The notes below the pieces were generated by a model, which was not told where the DNA came from, did no database searches, and saw only the letters and a program-made list of their open reading frames with translations. A DNA stretch of 64,000 nt from Paucibacter sp. B2R-40 (GTDB lineage Bacteria > Pseudomonadota > Gammaproteobacteria > Burkholderiales > Burkholderiaceae_C): the NCBI RefSeq assembly GCF_025717555.1, contig NZ_JAJIRP010000001.1, forward strand, positions 186,001 to 250,000. Reading direction: 5' to 3'. This document shows positions 7,237-16,660 of this stretch, one piece after another (positions within the stretch are counted from its first letter, which is position 1; every line of letters starts with the position of its first letter). Position numbers and translations under genes: made by a program.

Positions 7237-8999
7237 CACTTGAGCACCGCCTCGTTGCCGGGCACGCGGCATTGCCCGGCCAAGTCCAAGCTCGGCTCCA
7301 GCAAGGTGCTGCGCACATCCAGCAGCCCCATCAGCGTGTGGAACAGATGGTCATGGCTGACCGGCGTCGCAGGGGTTTGTGCGGCTCGGCCGCGCAGGCA
7401 GTCCCAGTCCAGGCCCGTCGAATTGGCAAAGCCGCTGCTGGCCCACATCAGCATGGGCACGCGGGTCTGCACATCGGGCGCAATCGCATAAGGGATGCCA
7501 TGCAGGAACAGGCCGTTCTCGCCCAACGATTCGCCATGGTCAGACACATAGAGCAGCACCGTATCGACCTCGGCCGCGCGGCTCTTGAGCTTGGCGATCA
7601 GGCTGGCCAACACATGGTCGGTGTAGAGCAGGGCGTTGTCATAAGCATTGGCGATTTCTTCCTTGCTGCACAGACGCAAATCGTCCTTCTCGCAGGCCGG
7701 CACAAATCGCTTGAAGGCGGGCGGGTAGCGGCGGAAGTAAGAGGGCCCATGGTTGCCCAATTGATGCATCAGCCAGAACTGCGGCGCCGCACCCGGCTTG
7801 AAGCCCGCGACCACCTCGCTGAGCCGGCCGTCAAGATCGGCAATCAAGCCCTCATCCAGACAGCGCTCGCCCTCGCACAGACCAGGCGCATTGACTTTGC
7901 TCACCGCGTCATTGGGCAGGCCGTCGCACACGCCTTTGCAACCCGATTGGTTGTCGCGCCACTGCACGCCGACTCCGGCGCGGGCAACGATGTGCAGCAG
8001 CGAGTCGGTACCGCGTATGCGGGCCTCGTCATAGTCGCGCCGCCCAATGGCCGAGAACATGCAGGGCAGCGAGGTCTCGGTATTGGTGCCGCAGGCCTGC
8101 ACATCGCGGAAGCTGATCAGGCTTGAGCCCGGCTGCGCGGCAATCTCCGCCAGTTGTGGCGTCGTCTGGCGGGTATAGCCGTTCAAGCCCCAGTTGGCGG
8201 CGCGGGCGGTTTCGCCGATCACCATCACGACGACCTTGGGCTTGGTGCGGCCCGCCCAGCTTGGGCCGGCTGCGGCGTCCAGGCCCACCGCTTGACGGGG
8301 CTTGGCGGCGCCGCGTGCTTCAGAGGCCAGCGTGCTGCCGAGCGACCAGACATAGTTGGACGGCGTGATCAGGTAGCGGATCTCTTTGTGATTACGCATC
8401 AGCGAGGAGAAAGGCTGGAACACCGCCATCACGCTCGCCACCATGGCCAGCACCGCCACCACGATCAAGCCCAGCCGCACCAGCACCGCGCGCCGCCAAG
8501 GCCGGTTGACAATGCGCACCCGCCACAGCAGCAGCAGCGGCAGGCCGGCGTAGATCAACACATGCAGCAGCAACGCGGCCGAAATCAGCTCGCTGGCCTC
8601 GGCGGGGTCGGTGCGCAAAGTATTGCGCACCATCGTCGGGTCGAGATAGACGCCGAAGGCCTGCATGAACCAGCTGGCGAAGGCGGTCGTGATGATCAAG
8701 ACCACCAGCAGCGGCTTGAGCGTCCAGCGGTTGGCCACCAGCGCCAGCAAGAACAGGTGCAAGGCCAAGACCAGCACCACCATGGCGGCGGCAAAGCCCC
8801 AGGCGCTCGGGTCGTCAAAGCTGCGCCCCTTCAAGGCGGCGCTGAAGAAGAAGCGGTTGGCCGTCAGCGCCCATAAAAGGCTGACGGCAAGCAGCACCTG
8901 CTCCACGGTGGCGGGGATGGTCAGGCGGCTGGCGCTGCCTTGGGCGGCCCCGGCCTGCTGGGCCAATGACGTCGATGGCGTAGATTTAAATAAGCTCAT
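7236..8999 (-). CDS. eptA: EptA-type phosphoethanolamine-lipid A transferase
   Basis: A 587-residue inner-membrane enzyme with about five amino-terminal transmembrane segments (residues 30-200) and a periplasmic sulfatase-fold domain. Metal and catalytic residues are visible: GETAR (zinc Glu), GTNTETSLPC (Thr nucleophile), and SDHGESLGENG with a later His in VSHDHLFH. Several cysteine pairs in the domain probably form disulfides. The family adds phosphoethanolamine to lipid A phosphates, which lowers negative charge and can cause polymyxin resistance. The ATG at 8999 is used because the membrane part starts soon after it. It is followed by an overlapping PAP2 gene. Confidence 0.9.
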   Translation of the reverse strand: MSLFKSTPSTSLAQQAGAAQGSASRLTIPATVEQVLLAVSLLWALTANRFFFSAALKGRSFDDPSAWGFAAAMVVLVLALHLFLLALVANRWTLKPLLVVLIITTAFASWFMQAFGVYLDPTMVRNTLRTDPAEASELISAALLLHVLIYAGLPLLLLWRVRIVNRPWRRAVLVRLGLIVVAVLAMVASVMAVFQPFSSLMRNHKEIRYLITPSNYVWSLGSTLASEARGAAKPRQAVGLDAAAGPSWAGRTKPKVVVMVIGETARAANWGLNGYTRQTTPQLAEIAAQPGSSLISFRDVQACGTNTETSLPCMFSAIGRRDYDEARIRGTDSLLHIVARAGVGVQWRDNQSGCKGVCDGLPNDAVSKVNAPGLCEGERCLDEGLIADLDGRLSEVVAGFKPGAAPQFWLMHQLGNHGPSYFRRYPPAFKRFVPACEKDDLRLCSKEEIANAYDNALLYTDHVLASLIAKLKSRAAEVDTVLLYVSDHGESLGENGLFLHGIPYAIAPDVQTRVPMLMWASSGFANSTGLDWDCLRGRAAQTPATPVSHDHLFHTLMGLLDVRSTLLEPSLDLAGQCRVPGNEAVLK

Positions 9000-9027
9000 G
9001 CCCGGATTGGACACCATGCGCCGAGAT

Positions 9028-9573
9028 TCAGCCCGGCAGCAGCTCCTCTGCGCTACACACCTGCGCATATTCACCGTGCAAATTGGCCAGCGCCACGCGC
9101 TGCAAGTCCTCGGCGCTACGCGGGCGGCCGTCGAGGTCGGGGCGGTCGTAGCAATAGCAGGCATCGGCGACGACCCGGCAGTCAAAGCCCAGGCAGCCTG
9201 CCGTGCGCACGCTGGCCTCGACCGACATAGTCGTGCTGACGCCGCAAAACACCAGGTTGCGGATGCCGCGCTGATGCAGCCAGTGTTCCAGGCCGCTGTG
9301 CACAAAGGCGTCCGTGACATGCTTGTCCACCACATGCTCATGCGGCAGCGGCGCCAGCCGGTCTTGGAACTCGGCACCGGGCTGGCCGGGCCAGAAAGGC
9401 GAACCCACCGAGCGCGACAGATGGCGCACATGCACGACCGGCCGACCGGCACTGCGCCAAGCGCGCAGCAACGCGGCGATGCGGTCTTCAGCCTGCGGGT
9501 TGTTGCGTGGGCCGGCGGCTGACATGCCTTTTTGCATGTCGATGATGATCAGCGCGTGGTTTTGAAGATTCAT
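9028..9573 (-). CDS. Isochorismatase-fold hydrolase with Ser at the usual Cys position
   Basis: A 181-residue protein of the isochorismatase/cysteine-hydrolase superfamily. D12 (IIIDMQ) and K84 (VVDKHVTDAF) of the catalytic triad are present. The nucleophile loop reads GVSTTMSVEAS, placing S117 where amidases such as nicotinamidase have Cys. Either the enzyme is an isochorismatase-like hydrolase that does not need the thiol, or its mechanism is changed. The ATG at 9573 overlaps the stop of the metallophosphoesterase by four bases (ATGA), showing coupled translation. Substrate unknown. Confidence 0.82.
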   Translation of the reverse strand: MNLQNHALIIIDMQKGMSAAGPRNNPQAEDRIAALLRAWRSAGRPVVHVRHLSRSVGSPFWPGQPGAEFQDRLAPLPHEHVVDKHVTDAFVHSGLEHWLHQRGIRNLVFCGVSTTMSVEASVRTAGCLGFDCRVVADACYCYDRPDLDGRPRSAEDLQRVALANLHGEYAQVCSAEELLPG

Positions 9574-10301
9574 ACCGGGACTTGTAGGTAACCGCTGCTG
9601 AGCGCTTGCACCCATTCGGGGCGTTGACGGAGTCGGGCCAGCTCGGCCATCTGCGCGTGCGGGTAGGGGACGCTGAGCAGCGCGGCGCTCCAGCCCTCTT
9701 TGCGCCGCTCAACAATGGCGTAACGGGCGTCGGGCGAGCCCGATTCCACCACATGGGGGTAGGGAACGTCGTCCTGGTAAGCCGGCTGGCCGACGCTGCC
9801 CGGGTTGACGATCAGTCCGCCAGCCGCCGTTCTCACGCTGCGCGCCACATGGCTGTGGCCGCACAGCAGCAGCTCGCTCTGATGCCCCTTCAAACGCTCT
9901 TCCACCTCGGCAGCCGTGGCTGCGCGCTCGGCACTTTGCAGCAGCACCTCGACATCGCTGTCCGGCGTGCCATGGCAGAGCCAGACCTGCTCATTGAAAG
10001 CCTGGCTGTGCTTGAGCCCGGCCACCCAGGCTAGCTCGGCCGGCCCCAATTGCTCGCGAGCATAACGGTCAGAAGCCCCGGCATTGGGGCTCAGGTTGAG
10101 CAGCTGCCGCTCATGGTTGCCGGCCAACTGCGGCCAGTCTTGTGCCATCAGGTATTGGGCGGTCTCAAGCGGCAGCAAGGGCCCGGACAGGCTGTCGCCC
10201 AAGTTGACGACGGCATCGACACCACGGCGCTTGAGGTCGGCAACTACCGCCTCAAGCGCGGCCAGATTGCCGTGGATATCGGAGAGTACGGCTATTCGCA
10301 T
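9570..10301 (-). CDS. Calcineurin-like metallophosphoesterase
   Basis: A 243-residue cytoplasmic phosphoesterase of the YfcE/MJ0936-like type. The dinuclear metal motifs run in order: SDIHGN (residue 7), NLGDSLSGP (33), AGNHERQ (about 60), CHGTPD (about 109), CGHSHVARS (about 146) and NPGSVGQP (about 165). Probably a phosphodiesterase acting on small molecules or nucleotides. It is the first gene of a coupled pair with the isochorismatase-fold gene, with eptA 28 bases further on, so the four genes 10301 to 6553 may form one transcript. Confidence 0.88.
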   Translation of the reverse strand: MRIAVLSDIHGNLAALEAVVADLKRRGVDAVVNLGDSLSGPLLPLETAQYLMAQDWPQLAGNHERQLLNLSPNAGASDRYAREQLGPAELAWVAGLKHSQAFNEQVWLCHGTPDSDVEVLLQSAERAATAAEVEERLKGHQSELLLCGHSHVARSVRTAAGGLIVNPGSVGQPAYQDDVPYPHVVESGSPDARYAIVERRKEGWSAALLSVPYPHAQMAELARLRQRPEWVQALSSGYLQVPV

Positions 10302-10327
10302 GGCGGTATTGTTGGGCTAATCATCAC

Positions 10328-10789
10328 TTACTTGAGTGCCTTCAGCGGCAGCGGCGCGCCACTCTTGACGCAGCGGATCGCAAAATTGCTGGTGATGTCT
10401 TGCACCATGGGCAGCGCCTGCAGGCGGCGCACGATGTGCTCGTAACTGCTCAGCTCGCTGACCACCACTTCGAGCAGATAGTCATGCGCGCCGCTGACCA
10501 CATGGCAGGCCACCACCTCGGCCATCGCCTCCATCGCCGCTTCAAACTGCTGCACCGCATCCTCGCGGTGATGCATCAGCCGCACATTGACGAACACCGT
10601 GGTCGCCAGCTGCACCGCTTTGCGGTCCAGCACCGCCCGGTAGCCGGCAATGAAGCCGGCATCTTCCAGGCGCTTGAGCCGCCGCGCGCAAGGGCTTTGC
10701 GACAGCGCCACCCGCTCGGCCAGCTCGGCGATCGAGAGCCGACCGTCGCGCTGCAGCAGTTCCAGCAATTGGATGTCTATTTTGTCCAT
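10328..10789 (-). CDS. Lrp/AsnC-family transcriptional regulator
   Basis: A 153-residue feast/famine regulator: an amino-terminal AsnC-type helix-turn-helix (residues 3-60, with LSIAELAERVALSQSPCARR) and a carboxy-terminal RAM ligand domain (about 65-145, VSGAHDYLLEV). Usually binds an amino acid and acts as an octamer or dimer. It is divergent from the EamA exporter at 10929, so it is the likely controller of that exporter, as is common for LysE- or EamA-type amino acid exporters. The ligand is not predictable. Confidence 0.9.
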   Translation of the reverse strand: MDKIDIQLLELLQRDGRLSIAELAERVALSQSPCARRLKRLEDAGFIAGYRAVLDRKAVQLATTVFVNVRLMHHREDAVQQFEAAMEAMAEVVACHVVSGAHDYLLEVVVSELSSYEHIVRRLQALPMVQDITSNFAIRCVKSGAPLPLKALK

Positions 10790-10928
10790 GGCTTGAAATC
10801 GTCAATTTCTCGCATTTTATTGGATGAATCCACCCTTGAAGTCGCAATTCAATCGCCATTTGAGTCAATATCACCCGGGGTCAAGCCGGAAAATTCAGCC
10901 TTTCCAGCAGTAGATTCAGGCCCGCAGC

Positions 10929-11870
10929 ATGCCCAGCCCAGCAGTACCCATCATTTCCGCCAGCCAGCACGCCCTCACCCATCGCCCGCTGGCCGCCAAG
11001 CCCGGCCTTGACCTGCTGGGCTGGGCCGCGCTGGCCTTGACGCTGTGCATCTGGGCGGCCTTCTTCATCTCGCTGCGCGCCGGTGCGCGCGCAAATCTGC
11101 CGCCCGCCGAGCTGGCGCTGCTGCGCTTCGGCCCGGCCGGGCTCTTGTTCATGCCATTGCTGTGGCGGCGGCGCGCGCGCTTTGCCCAGGTGCCGCTCAA
11201 GCTGTGGCTGATGATCGTCATCGGCGCCGGCCTGCCCTATTTTCTGATCGCCGGCTGGGGCATGCTCCACGCGCCGGTGGCCGATGGCGCGACGCTGATT
11301 CCCGGCACCTTGCCGCTGTTCACCGCCCTGTTGGCCGCCGCCCTGCACGGCCGTGCCGCCTTGGCGCGCTGGCCGGCGCTGCTGTGCATCGCCGCCGGCG
11401 TCGCCACCATGCTGGCCTTGAAGGCCGGGCATGCGGGCTTGGCCGAGGGTTACGCGATGTTTTTGCTCGGCAGCTTGATGTGGTCGGCCTACACGCTGGC
11501 GCTGCGCCAGGCCAAGCTGGCGCCTATTGAAGCGGCGGCGCTGATCTCCAGCGTTTCGCTATTGCTGCTGCTGCCTTTGCTGGCTTGGCAAGCAGCCCAA
11601 GGGGGCTTGAGCCTGCCGGCGCTGCCGCGCGAGCAGCTGTGGCTACAGCTGCTGATTCAGAGCGTCGGCGTTGGCCTGATCTCGACGCTGAGCTATAGCT
11701 TTGCCGTTGCCCGCCTGGGCGCGCAGCGCAGCGCGATGGCGGGCGCCTTGACGCCGGTGTTGGCGACCCTGTTGGCGCTGCCGCTGTTTGGCGAGCGGCC
11801 GGATCTGGCCACCGTCATCGGCATGCTCCTGATCGCGGCGGGCGTGTTGTGGGGCCAGCGCAAGGCCTGA
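10929..11870 (+). CDS. EamA/DMT-family transporter
   Basis: A 313-residue inner-membrane protein with ten predicted hydrophobic helices in two EamA repeats. Typical elements are the first-helix LCIWAAFFISLRAG, the conserved LRFGPAGLLF and the end-of-repeat FGERPDLATVIGMLLIAAGV. Members export amino acids, metabolites or drugs. It is divergent from an Lrp/AsnC regulator 139 bases away. A PAP2 gene follows closely, but no functional link is seen. A second EamA protein lies at 25606. Confidence 0.88.
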   Translation: MPSPAVPIISASQHALTHRPLAAKPGLDLLGWAALALTLCIWAAFFISLRAGARANLPPAELALLRFGPAGLLFMPLLWRRRARFAQVPLKLWLMIVIGAGLPYFLIAGWGMLHAPVADGATLIPGTLPLFTALLAAALHGRAALARWPALLCIAAGVATMLALKAGHAGLAEGYAMFLLGSLMWSAYTLALRQAKLAPIEAAALISSVSLLLLLPLLAWQAAQGGLSLPALPREQLWLQLLIQSVGVGLISTLSYSFAVARLGAQRSAMAGALTPVLATLLALPLFGERPDLATVIGMLLIAAGVLWGQRKA

Positions 11871-11920
11871 GGCACATGACACCGGTCGCCCAGCGTTTGC
11901 CTGTGGCGGAAAATGCCAGC

Positions 11921-12637
11921 ATGCAAAAGCAAACTGAAATGCCGGCCGATCGTGATCATGATGCGGCGGACACAAAACCCTCGCCGAGTCGCTACGCCAC
12001 AGTTCTCAAGACCCTGTTGCCCGGCTTTATTGCGGCCATGCTGGCTTGGGGCTTTATCGAGATCAGTGGCGCCATGGTTGACGGCGGCACGCGCGGCGTC
12101 GACACCGCCTTGCTGCTCTGGGCTCAGCAGGCGCGCAGCGCTCAGCCCTGGATGATCTCGGTGTTGCGTGATTTGAGCGGCATTGGCAGCACCATTTTCC
12201 TGACCCTGTTGACGGTCGCGGCGGTCGGCTATCTCTTGTTGGTGCGCCGGGTAGTAACGGCCTACCTGCTCGCCAGCTCGGTGATCAGCGGCACGCTGGC
12301 GGTGTTCTCACTGAAGGCTGCGTTCGGGCGGGTTCGCCCTGCCTCCGAGTTCGCGGTGATGATAGAGCCGGGCCTGAGTTTCCCCAGCGGCCATGCGAGC
12401 TTATCGGCCTTGGTATTTCTGAGCCTGGGCGCGCTGCTCGCCAGCACACGCAGCAAACCGGCTGAGCGGATCTACATCCTCTGTCTGGCCGGCTTGATGA
12501 CCTTGCTGGTCGGTTTGAGCCGGGTCGCTCTGGGCGTGCACTGGGGCTCGGACGTGTTGGGCGGCTGGGCTTTTGGCAGCGCCTGGGCGCTGATCTACCT
12601 CCTGCTGGCGCGACGCTTGGCGCGAACTGCCAAGTAG
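11921..12637 (+). CDS. PAP2-family phosphatase
   Basis: A membrane phosphatase of 238 residues from the ATG at 11921; an in-frame ATG at 11876 would add 15 residues. The canonical motifs are complete: KAAFGRVRP, FPSGHASLSA and SRVALGVHWGSDVLGG, with about six membrane helices. This resembles PgpB/BcrC-like undecaprenyl pyrophosphate or phosphatidylglycerol phosphate phosphatases more closely than the PAP2 protein at 6553 does. The active site is expected on the periplasmic side. It follows the EamA gene by 50 bases and may share its transcript. Confidence 0.86.
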   Translation: MQKQTEMPADRDHDAADTKPSPSRYATVLKTLLPGFIAAMLAWGFIEISGAMVDGGTRGVDTALLLWAQQARSAQPWMISVLRDLSGIGSTIFLTLLTVAAVGYLLLVRRVVTAYLLASSVISGTLAVFSLKAAFGRVRPASEFAVMIEPGLSFPSGHASLSALVFLSLGALLASTRSKPAERIYILCLAGLMTLLVGLSRVALGVHWGSDVLGGWAFGSAWALIYLLLARRLARTAK

Positions 12638-12825
12638 CAAGCCATCGGGGCGCATTGGCCCCAGAAACGCGCCGCTGGCAGGACGCTTGCGTCCTAAGCC
12701 TGACCTTCGTTACTCCGCAGGTCGACGGCTGATTCAGCTCGGTACTGTCCATTTGGATAGGCGACAAGGCCCCCACCGCTGTATAGAGTCGCGGGCTCCA
12801 CCTGACCTTGAGCGGAGTCCCCTTG

Positions 12826-13542
12826 ATGAATCCAGATCGCCGAAGCCTGCTGGCTTGGAGCCTTGCACCCTTGGCCGCCAGTTTGGGGGCCTGCGCCGAC
12901 AGTTCCAGCGGCTCCAGCCAGCCCCGCGGCCTCAACAGCAGCAGGAAGCATCTCTACACCGAACAAGTGGCCAATCTGCTGATTTCGCAGGACAAGACTC
13001 ATCTCGTCGTGCTGGGTGAGCGCTACCACTATGTGTTCGAGGCGCCGAATGATTTGGTTCGGCTCAATGAATTCCCGCTGAAGCCGCGTATCACGGCCAA
13101 AATTACGCATTTTTATGTTGCGCCGGACGATGCCACCCAGGGCAACTACAGCCTGCAACTCCCGGCAGATTTGAGCGCTGCCGAAGCGCAGGTGGCGCAA
13201 GACTTTGGTTTCTCGTCGCAGAGCGACGGCAGTTGGGCGCTCGACAACCAGCTCAAAGGCAAGCGCTATGTGGTGGGCAACACCTTCCGCGCCGCGCGCA
13301 GCCAAACCAAGTTGAACCATGCCTATACCGTGACGGTGGAAGCCGAAGAGAGCCTCGGCCAGCAAGCGGTGGACGGCATGGTCACACCGGTCACGATTGC
13401 CTCGGAAGGTGTCTTTCTGATCTATTTCGTTGCGCTCGCGCCCATCCTGATCCCGCTGATATTTTTGACCAAAGAGAAGCGCCCCGCTGCGCTCTTGCCA
13501 GCGCCAAGCTCGGAGCAAGCCGCCTCTGCTGCACGCCCGTAG
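12826..13542 (+). CDS. Putative lipoprotein with C-terminal membrane helix
   Basis: A 238-residue protein starting with MNPDRRSLLAWSLAP and a lipobox LGAC (Cys at about 24), so probably a lipoprotein. A twin Arg is present, but a Tat motif is not complete. The body has a well-structured region with LLISQDKTHLVVLGERYHYV, and near the end a strongly hydrophobic segment (LIYFVALAPILIPLIFL) followed by a charged, Ala/Pro-rich tail. GCGGAG lies about nine bases before the ATG. Similar lipoprotein-like proteins occur in other proteobacteria, but I know of no function. Confidence 0.75.
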   Translation: MNPDRRSLLAWSLAPLAASLGACADSSSGSSQPRGLNSSRKHLYTEQVANLLISQDKTHLVVLGERYHYVFEAPNDLVRLNEFPLKPRITAKITHFYVAPDDATQGNYSLQLPADLSAAEAQVAQDFGFSSQSDGSWALDNQLKGKRYVVGNTFRAARSQTKLNHAYTVTVEAEESLGQQAVDGMVTPVTIASEGVFLIYFVALAPILIPLIFLTKEKRPAALLPAPSSEQAASAARP

Positions 13543-13963
13543 ACGCCAGCCGCTTGGCGGCCCCGAGCAAGACGGAGGGGCGGGCACAACGACGCAGGCG
13601 GATCCATCGGTCGAATTTCAGCTCAGGGCTTAGAGCCAGCTGTTGCCCCTCTTTGTCTATCTGCTGCGCCAATGCTGCAGCAGCTAGGCGCAAGCGCCCG
13701 CCACCACTACCCAAAAGGCCGAGCCTATGCCCAGCAGGCTGACGCTGGACAGCGTGACCCAAAATCAATATGGCGACATCAGGGTGGCACTCATCATGCA
13801 GCGCGCCGCCACGCGAGTCTGATTTTGCAAACAAATGGCGCTGACCCAGATAATCATCCGCCAGCATGGCCATCGCAGCTGAGTATGAGCGGGCGGGCGC
13901 CCGCGCTCCAGCGCTAACTTCATCTTTGAACGGTTCGCGATCAAAGAGCAATGCACCCAAGTT
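13543..13963. other. Intergenic stretch, no gene recognised
   Basis: There are 421 bases between the lipoprotein gene and the convergent MFS gene. A minus-strand frame is open across it (13391-13960) but overlaps the lipoprotein gene and shows no family resemblance, signal or membrane pattern. The plus-strand frames are short. The region may hold the degraded remains of a gene. No strong terminator hairpin with a T run is visible. Confidence 0.35.
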
Positions 13964-15199
13964 TCAGGCTTTGGCGACTTGCTGGACAGCAGTCTGATTG
14001 ACCAGGCGGCGCTGCGCCGCTGCCCAAGACAAGGTGGCCGCTGCCGCCAAGCATTGCAGCGGCAGCACGCCCCATTGGACGGCGGGCCAACCCCAGCCGT
14101 TGAAGACCACACCTGCCAGCAAGGAGCCGCCGGCCGCCACAGCCGCCGTGATGAACTCATTGGCTGCTTGCACGCGGGCGCGGTCGGCCGGGATGTCATC
14201 GGCGAAGCTCTGGGTCAACAAGGTGCTGCCGCCGACGAACATGAAGTTCCAGGCCAAGCCATTGAGCATCAGCGCCAGGCCAAAGTGGAGCGGCGTTACT
14301 CCAGCCAGCGCGACCGCGCTGCCTAGGCCGAAAAGGGCGGCGCCAAGGCCAAGGATCGGCGTCACACCAAAGCGCGCTATCAAACGGCCGCTGAAAAAAC
14401 CCGGCACATACATGGCCAGCAAATGCCACTGAATCACCGAGGCCGCGACGGTGACCGGCAGGCCGCAGCCGACCACCGCCAGCGGGCTGGACGTCATCAC
14501 GAACATCATCATGCCGGCGGCCAAGGCGCTGTTTGCCGCGGCCACCAGGAAGGCCGGGCGGCGCAAGAGGCGACTCAGCGGCGTTGACGAAGCAGCGCCG
14601 CTCGCCCTCACCGCGGCGGTAGCTTCACCCAGGCCAGCCAGGCGGCTCAGCACCAGCGATCCCAACAAGGCCAGGCCCAGCAAGACCAGGTAAGAGCCGG
14701 CAAAACTATGGCGCGGCACCGCCTCGCGCGCCCAGGCAGCCAGCGTCGGGCCGACCAGCGCGGCCAGCACGCCGCCGCTGATCACCCAGGCTATCGCGCG
14801 CGCCTTGTACTCGGGCGGTGCCGCCTCATTGGCGGCAAAGCGGTAGTACTGGGCGCTGGCGGCGAACAGGCCCAAGGCGAGATTGGCGAGGCAAAAGAGC
14901 AAGAAGTCGTTGCGCACAATCGCCCAGGCTGCCAGGGCACCGCCGAGCGCGCCGCTCATGCTGCCCAACATGAAGACGAGGCGGCGGCCCCAGCGCAGCA
15001 TCAGCATGGAGACCGGAATCGTGCTCAAGGCCGTGGCCACGGTGACCAGCGCATAGGGCAGGGTGGCCAGCGCGCGGCTCGGCGCCAGCATCGCGCCGAC
15101 CAGGCCGGTGAGCGTCAGGCCGATCGCCGAGGCGCAGACGAACAGCGCCTGGCTGAGCACCAGCAGGCGGACGGTGTGGAGGGGGCTTTGATGATTCAT
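13964..15199 (-). CDS. MFS transporter
   Basis: A 411-residue major facilitator protein with about twelve membrane helices. A loop 2-3 signature-like stretch LMLRWGRRLVFMLGS and the later RLIARFGVTPILGLG fit the MFS repeat. The ATG at 15199 places the first helix directly after a short start; the open frame further upstream lies in the divergent gene. It shares a 42-base divergent promoter region with the GlxA-type regulator and is therefore its probable target. It resembles permeases annotated as sugar or drug exporters; the substrate is unknown. Confidence 0.87.
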   Translation of the reverse strand: MNHQSPLHTVRLLVLSQALFVCASAIGLTLTGLVGAMLAPSRALATLPYALVTVATALSTIPVSMLMLRWGRRLVFMLGSMSGALGGALAAWAIVRNDFLLFCLANLALGLFAASAQYYRFAANEAAPPEYKARAIAWVISGGVLAALVGPTLAAWAREAVPRHSFAGSYLVLLGLALLGSLVLSRLAGLGEATAAVRASGAASSTPLSRLLRRPAFLVAAANSALAAGMMMFVMTSSPLAVVGCGLPVTVAASVIQWHLLAMYVPGFFSGRLIARFGVTPILGLGAALFGLGSAVALAGVTPLHFGLALMLNGLAWNFMFVGGSTLLTQSFADDIPADRARVQAANEFITAAVAAGGSLLAGVVFNGWGWPAVQWGVLPLQCLAAAATLSWAAAQRRLVNQTAVQQVAKA

Positions 15200-15241
15200 A
15201 TTGCATAGCTTATGCTTGAGCATCATGTCCGTATCGACACA

Positions 15242-16309
15242 ATGACCGCAAAAACTGCCACCCCTGCCAATTCTGCCAAACCACTTGCGCCGGCCGAGGC
15301 GCGCCGCACCATCGTGATCGTCGCCTATGAAGGCTGTCAGTCGCTTGATGTCACCGGCCCCTGGGAGGTGTTCAGCAAGGCCAATGGCTTTTGCAAAGCC
15401 ATTGGCCGGGTGCTGCCGTATCGATTGTTGCTGGCCTCGCCCAAGGGCGGGCCGGTGACCAGCAACTCGGGTCTGCAGCTGGGGCCGACGACGGCGCTGT
15501 CCGCCTTGCGCGGCGAGATCGACACGGTCCTGGTGGTTGGTGGCAATGATGCGGTGCTGGAGCAGCCGGGTTCGGTGCCGCACTTAATTCCATGGCTGCA
15601 GCGCCGCGCGCCCCAGGTGCGCCGCATGGGCAGCGTTTGCACCGGCGCTTTCGCGCTTGCAGCGGCAGGACTGTTCGATGGCCGGCGTGTCACCACGCAT
15701 TGGCAATACTGCGGGCGCTTGGCCGCCATGTTTCCAGCGGTCTTGCTGGAGCCGGATGCGATCTTTGTCGCCGACCCGCCGCTCTACAGCTCGGCCGGCA
15801 TCACCGCCGCGATTGATTTGTCGCTGGCCCTGGTGGAGGCCGATCTGGGACAGGCGCTAGCGCTACAGGTGGCGCGCGATCTGGTGCTGTACTTGCGCCG
15901 GCCCGGCGGGCAATCGCAATACTCGGCGGGGCTGCAGGCGCAGACACAGGCGAGCAGCAAGTCGGGCAAGGTGGGACAACGCTTGGGAGGGCTATTGAGC
16001 TGGATGGCTGAGCATCCGGCGGAGGGCCTCAGCATTGCTGCGCTGGCACTTCGGGTGCATATGAGCGAGCGCCATTTCGCGCGACTGTTTTTGAGCGAGA
16101 CCGGGCAGACGCCGGCGCGCTTTGTCGAAGCGCTACGGCTAGACCGTGCAAAGTCGCATCTGGAACAGACGAGTTGGCCTTTGGCGCGGGTGGCGCAGCG
16201 GGCCGGCTTTGGCTCGGTGGACAGCTTGCAGCGGAGTTTGAAGCGGCATAACGGGATTACGCCGGAGGAGTATCGGGGGAGGTTTTCGGGGGTGGGGGGT
16301 GGGGGCTAG
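15242..16309 (+). CDS. GlxA-type AraC-family regulator (DJ-1/PfpI plus AraC HTH)
   Basis: A 355-residue transcription regulator. Residues about 20-190 form a DJ-1/PfpI-like domain with the nucleophile-elbow stretch GSVCTGAFALAAAG. Residues about 240-345 form the AraC double helix-turn-helix (LSIAALALRVHMSERHFARL, then VAQRAGFGSVDSLQRSLKR). Such GlxA-like proteins often control metabolism of quaternary amines or aldehydes, with the DJ-1 domain serving as sensor. An in-frame ATG at 15212 would add ten residues. Divergent from an MFS transporter. The extreme carboxy end is Gly-rich and directly precedes the inverted-repeat cassette. Confidence 0.87.
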   Translation: MTAKTATPANSAKPLAPAEARRTIVIVAYEGCQSLDVTGPWEVFSKANGFCKAIGRVLPYRLLLASPKGGPVTSNSGLQLGPTTALSALRGEIDTVLVVGGNDAVLEQPGSVPHLIPWLQRRAPQVRRMGSVCTGAFALAAAGLFDGRRVTTHWQYCGRLAAMFPAVLLEPDAIFVADPPLYSSAGITAAIDLSLALVEADLGQALALQVARDLVLYLRRPGGQSQYSAGLQAQTQASSKSGKVGQRLGGLLSWMAEHPAEGLSIAALALRVHMSERHFARLFLSETGQTPARFVEALRLDRAKSHLEQTSWPLARVAQRAGFGSVDSLQRSLKRHNGITPEEYRGRFSGVGGGG

Positions 16310-16385
16310 ATCGCGGGTGTGCGCTTGGGCGTTGACTGTCAGGGGCTGACGCTTAGGCTGATCGGCTTCTCTTAAATTGCTTTAC

Positions 16386-16660
16386 CCGCACGATGCCGGG
16401 TATTCGCCCCGGCGGGCGACCTACTTCTCTTGTCTCGCCAAGAGAAGTAGGCCAGAGAAGGCGACCCTGCCGCATGGCCCTGCGGGTCCGCTCAGATGCT
16501 CAAATTTGCCGGGCCGCGCCCAACTCACTGCGCTACGCTCCGCTCAGACAGGGGGCGCGAAGTTAGATCTTGAAGTCGCTTCGCGACGCCCACCAAATTC
16601 TGCGCTCCTCGCCCATGCAGAAGGGGGACTCCGAAGACCTCGGCTCGCTGCGCATCGCCT
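16386..16660 (+). repeat. Left copy of ~275-bp inverted repeat flanking the TIR-like gene
   Basis: This segment matches the reverse complement of 17941-18216 over its whole length, roughly nine bases in ten by eye, with weaker similarity continuing about 25 bases outward. It contains a perfect 13-bp hairpin (16420-16432 with 16439-16451, loop TCTCGC), whose stem differs from the other copy by one compensatory base pair. A frame is open through the repeat, but it looks like a by-product of composition. No transposase or target-site duplication is visible. Confidence 0.88.

Noticed and set aside
13391-13960. Minus-strand 189-codon frame in the gap before the MFS gene
   Set aside because: Overlaps the lipoprotein gene, no family, signal or membrane pattern; kept only as an unresolved region.
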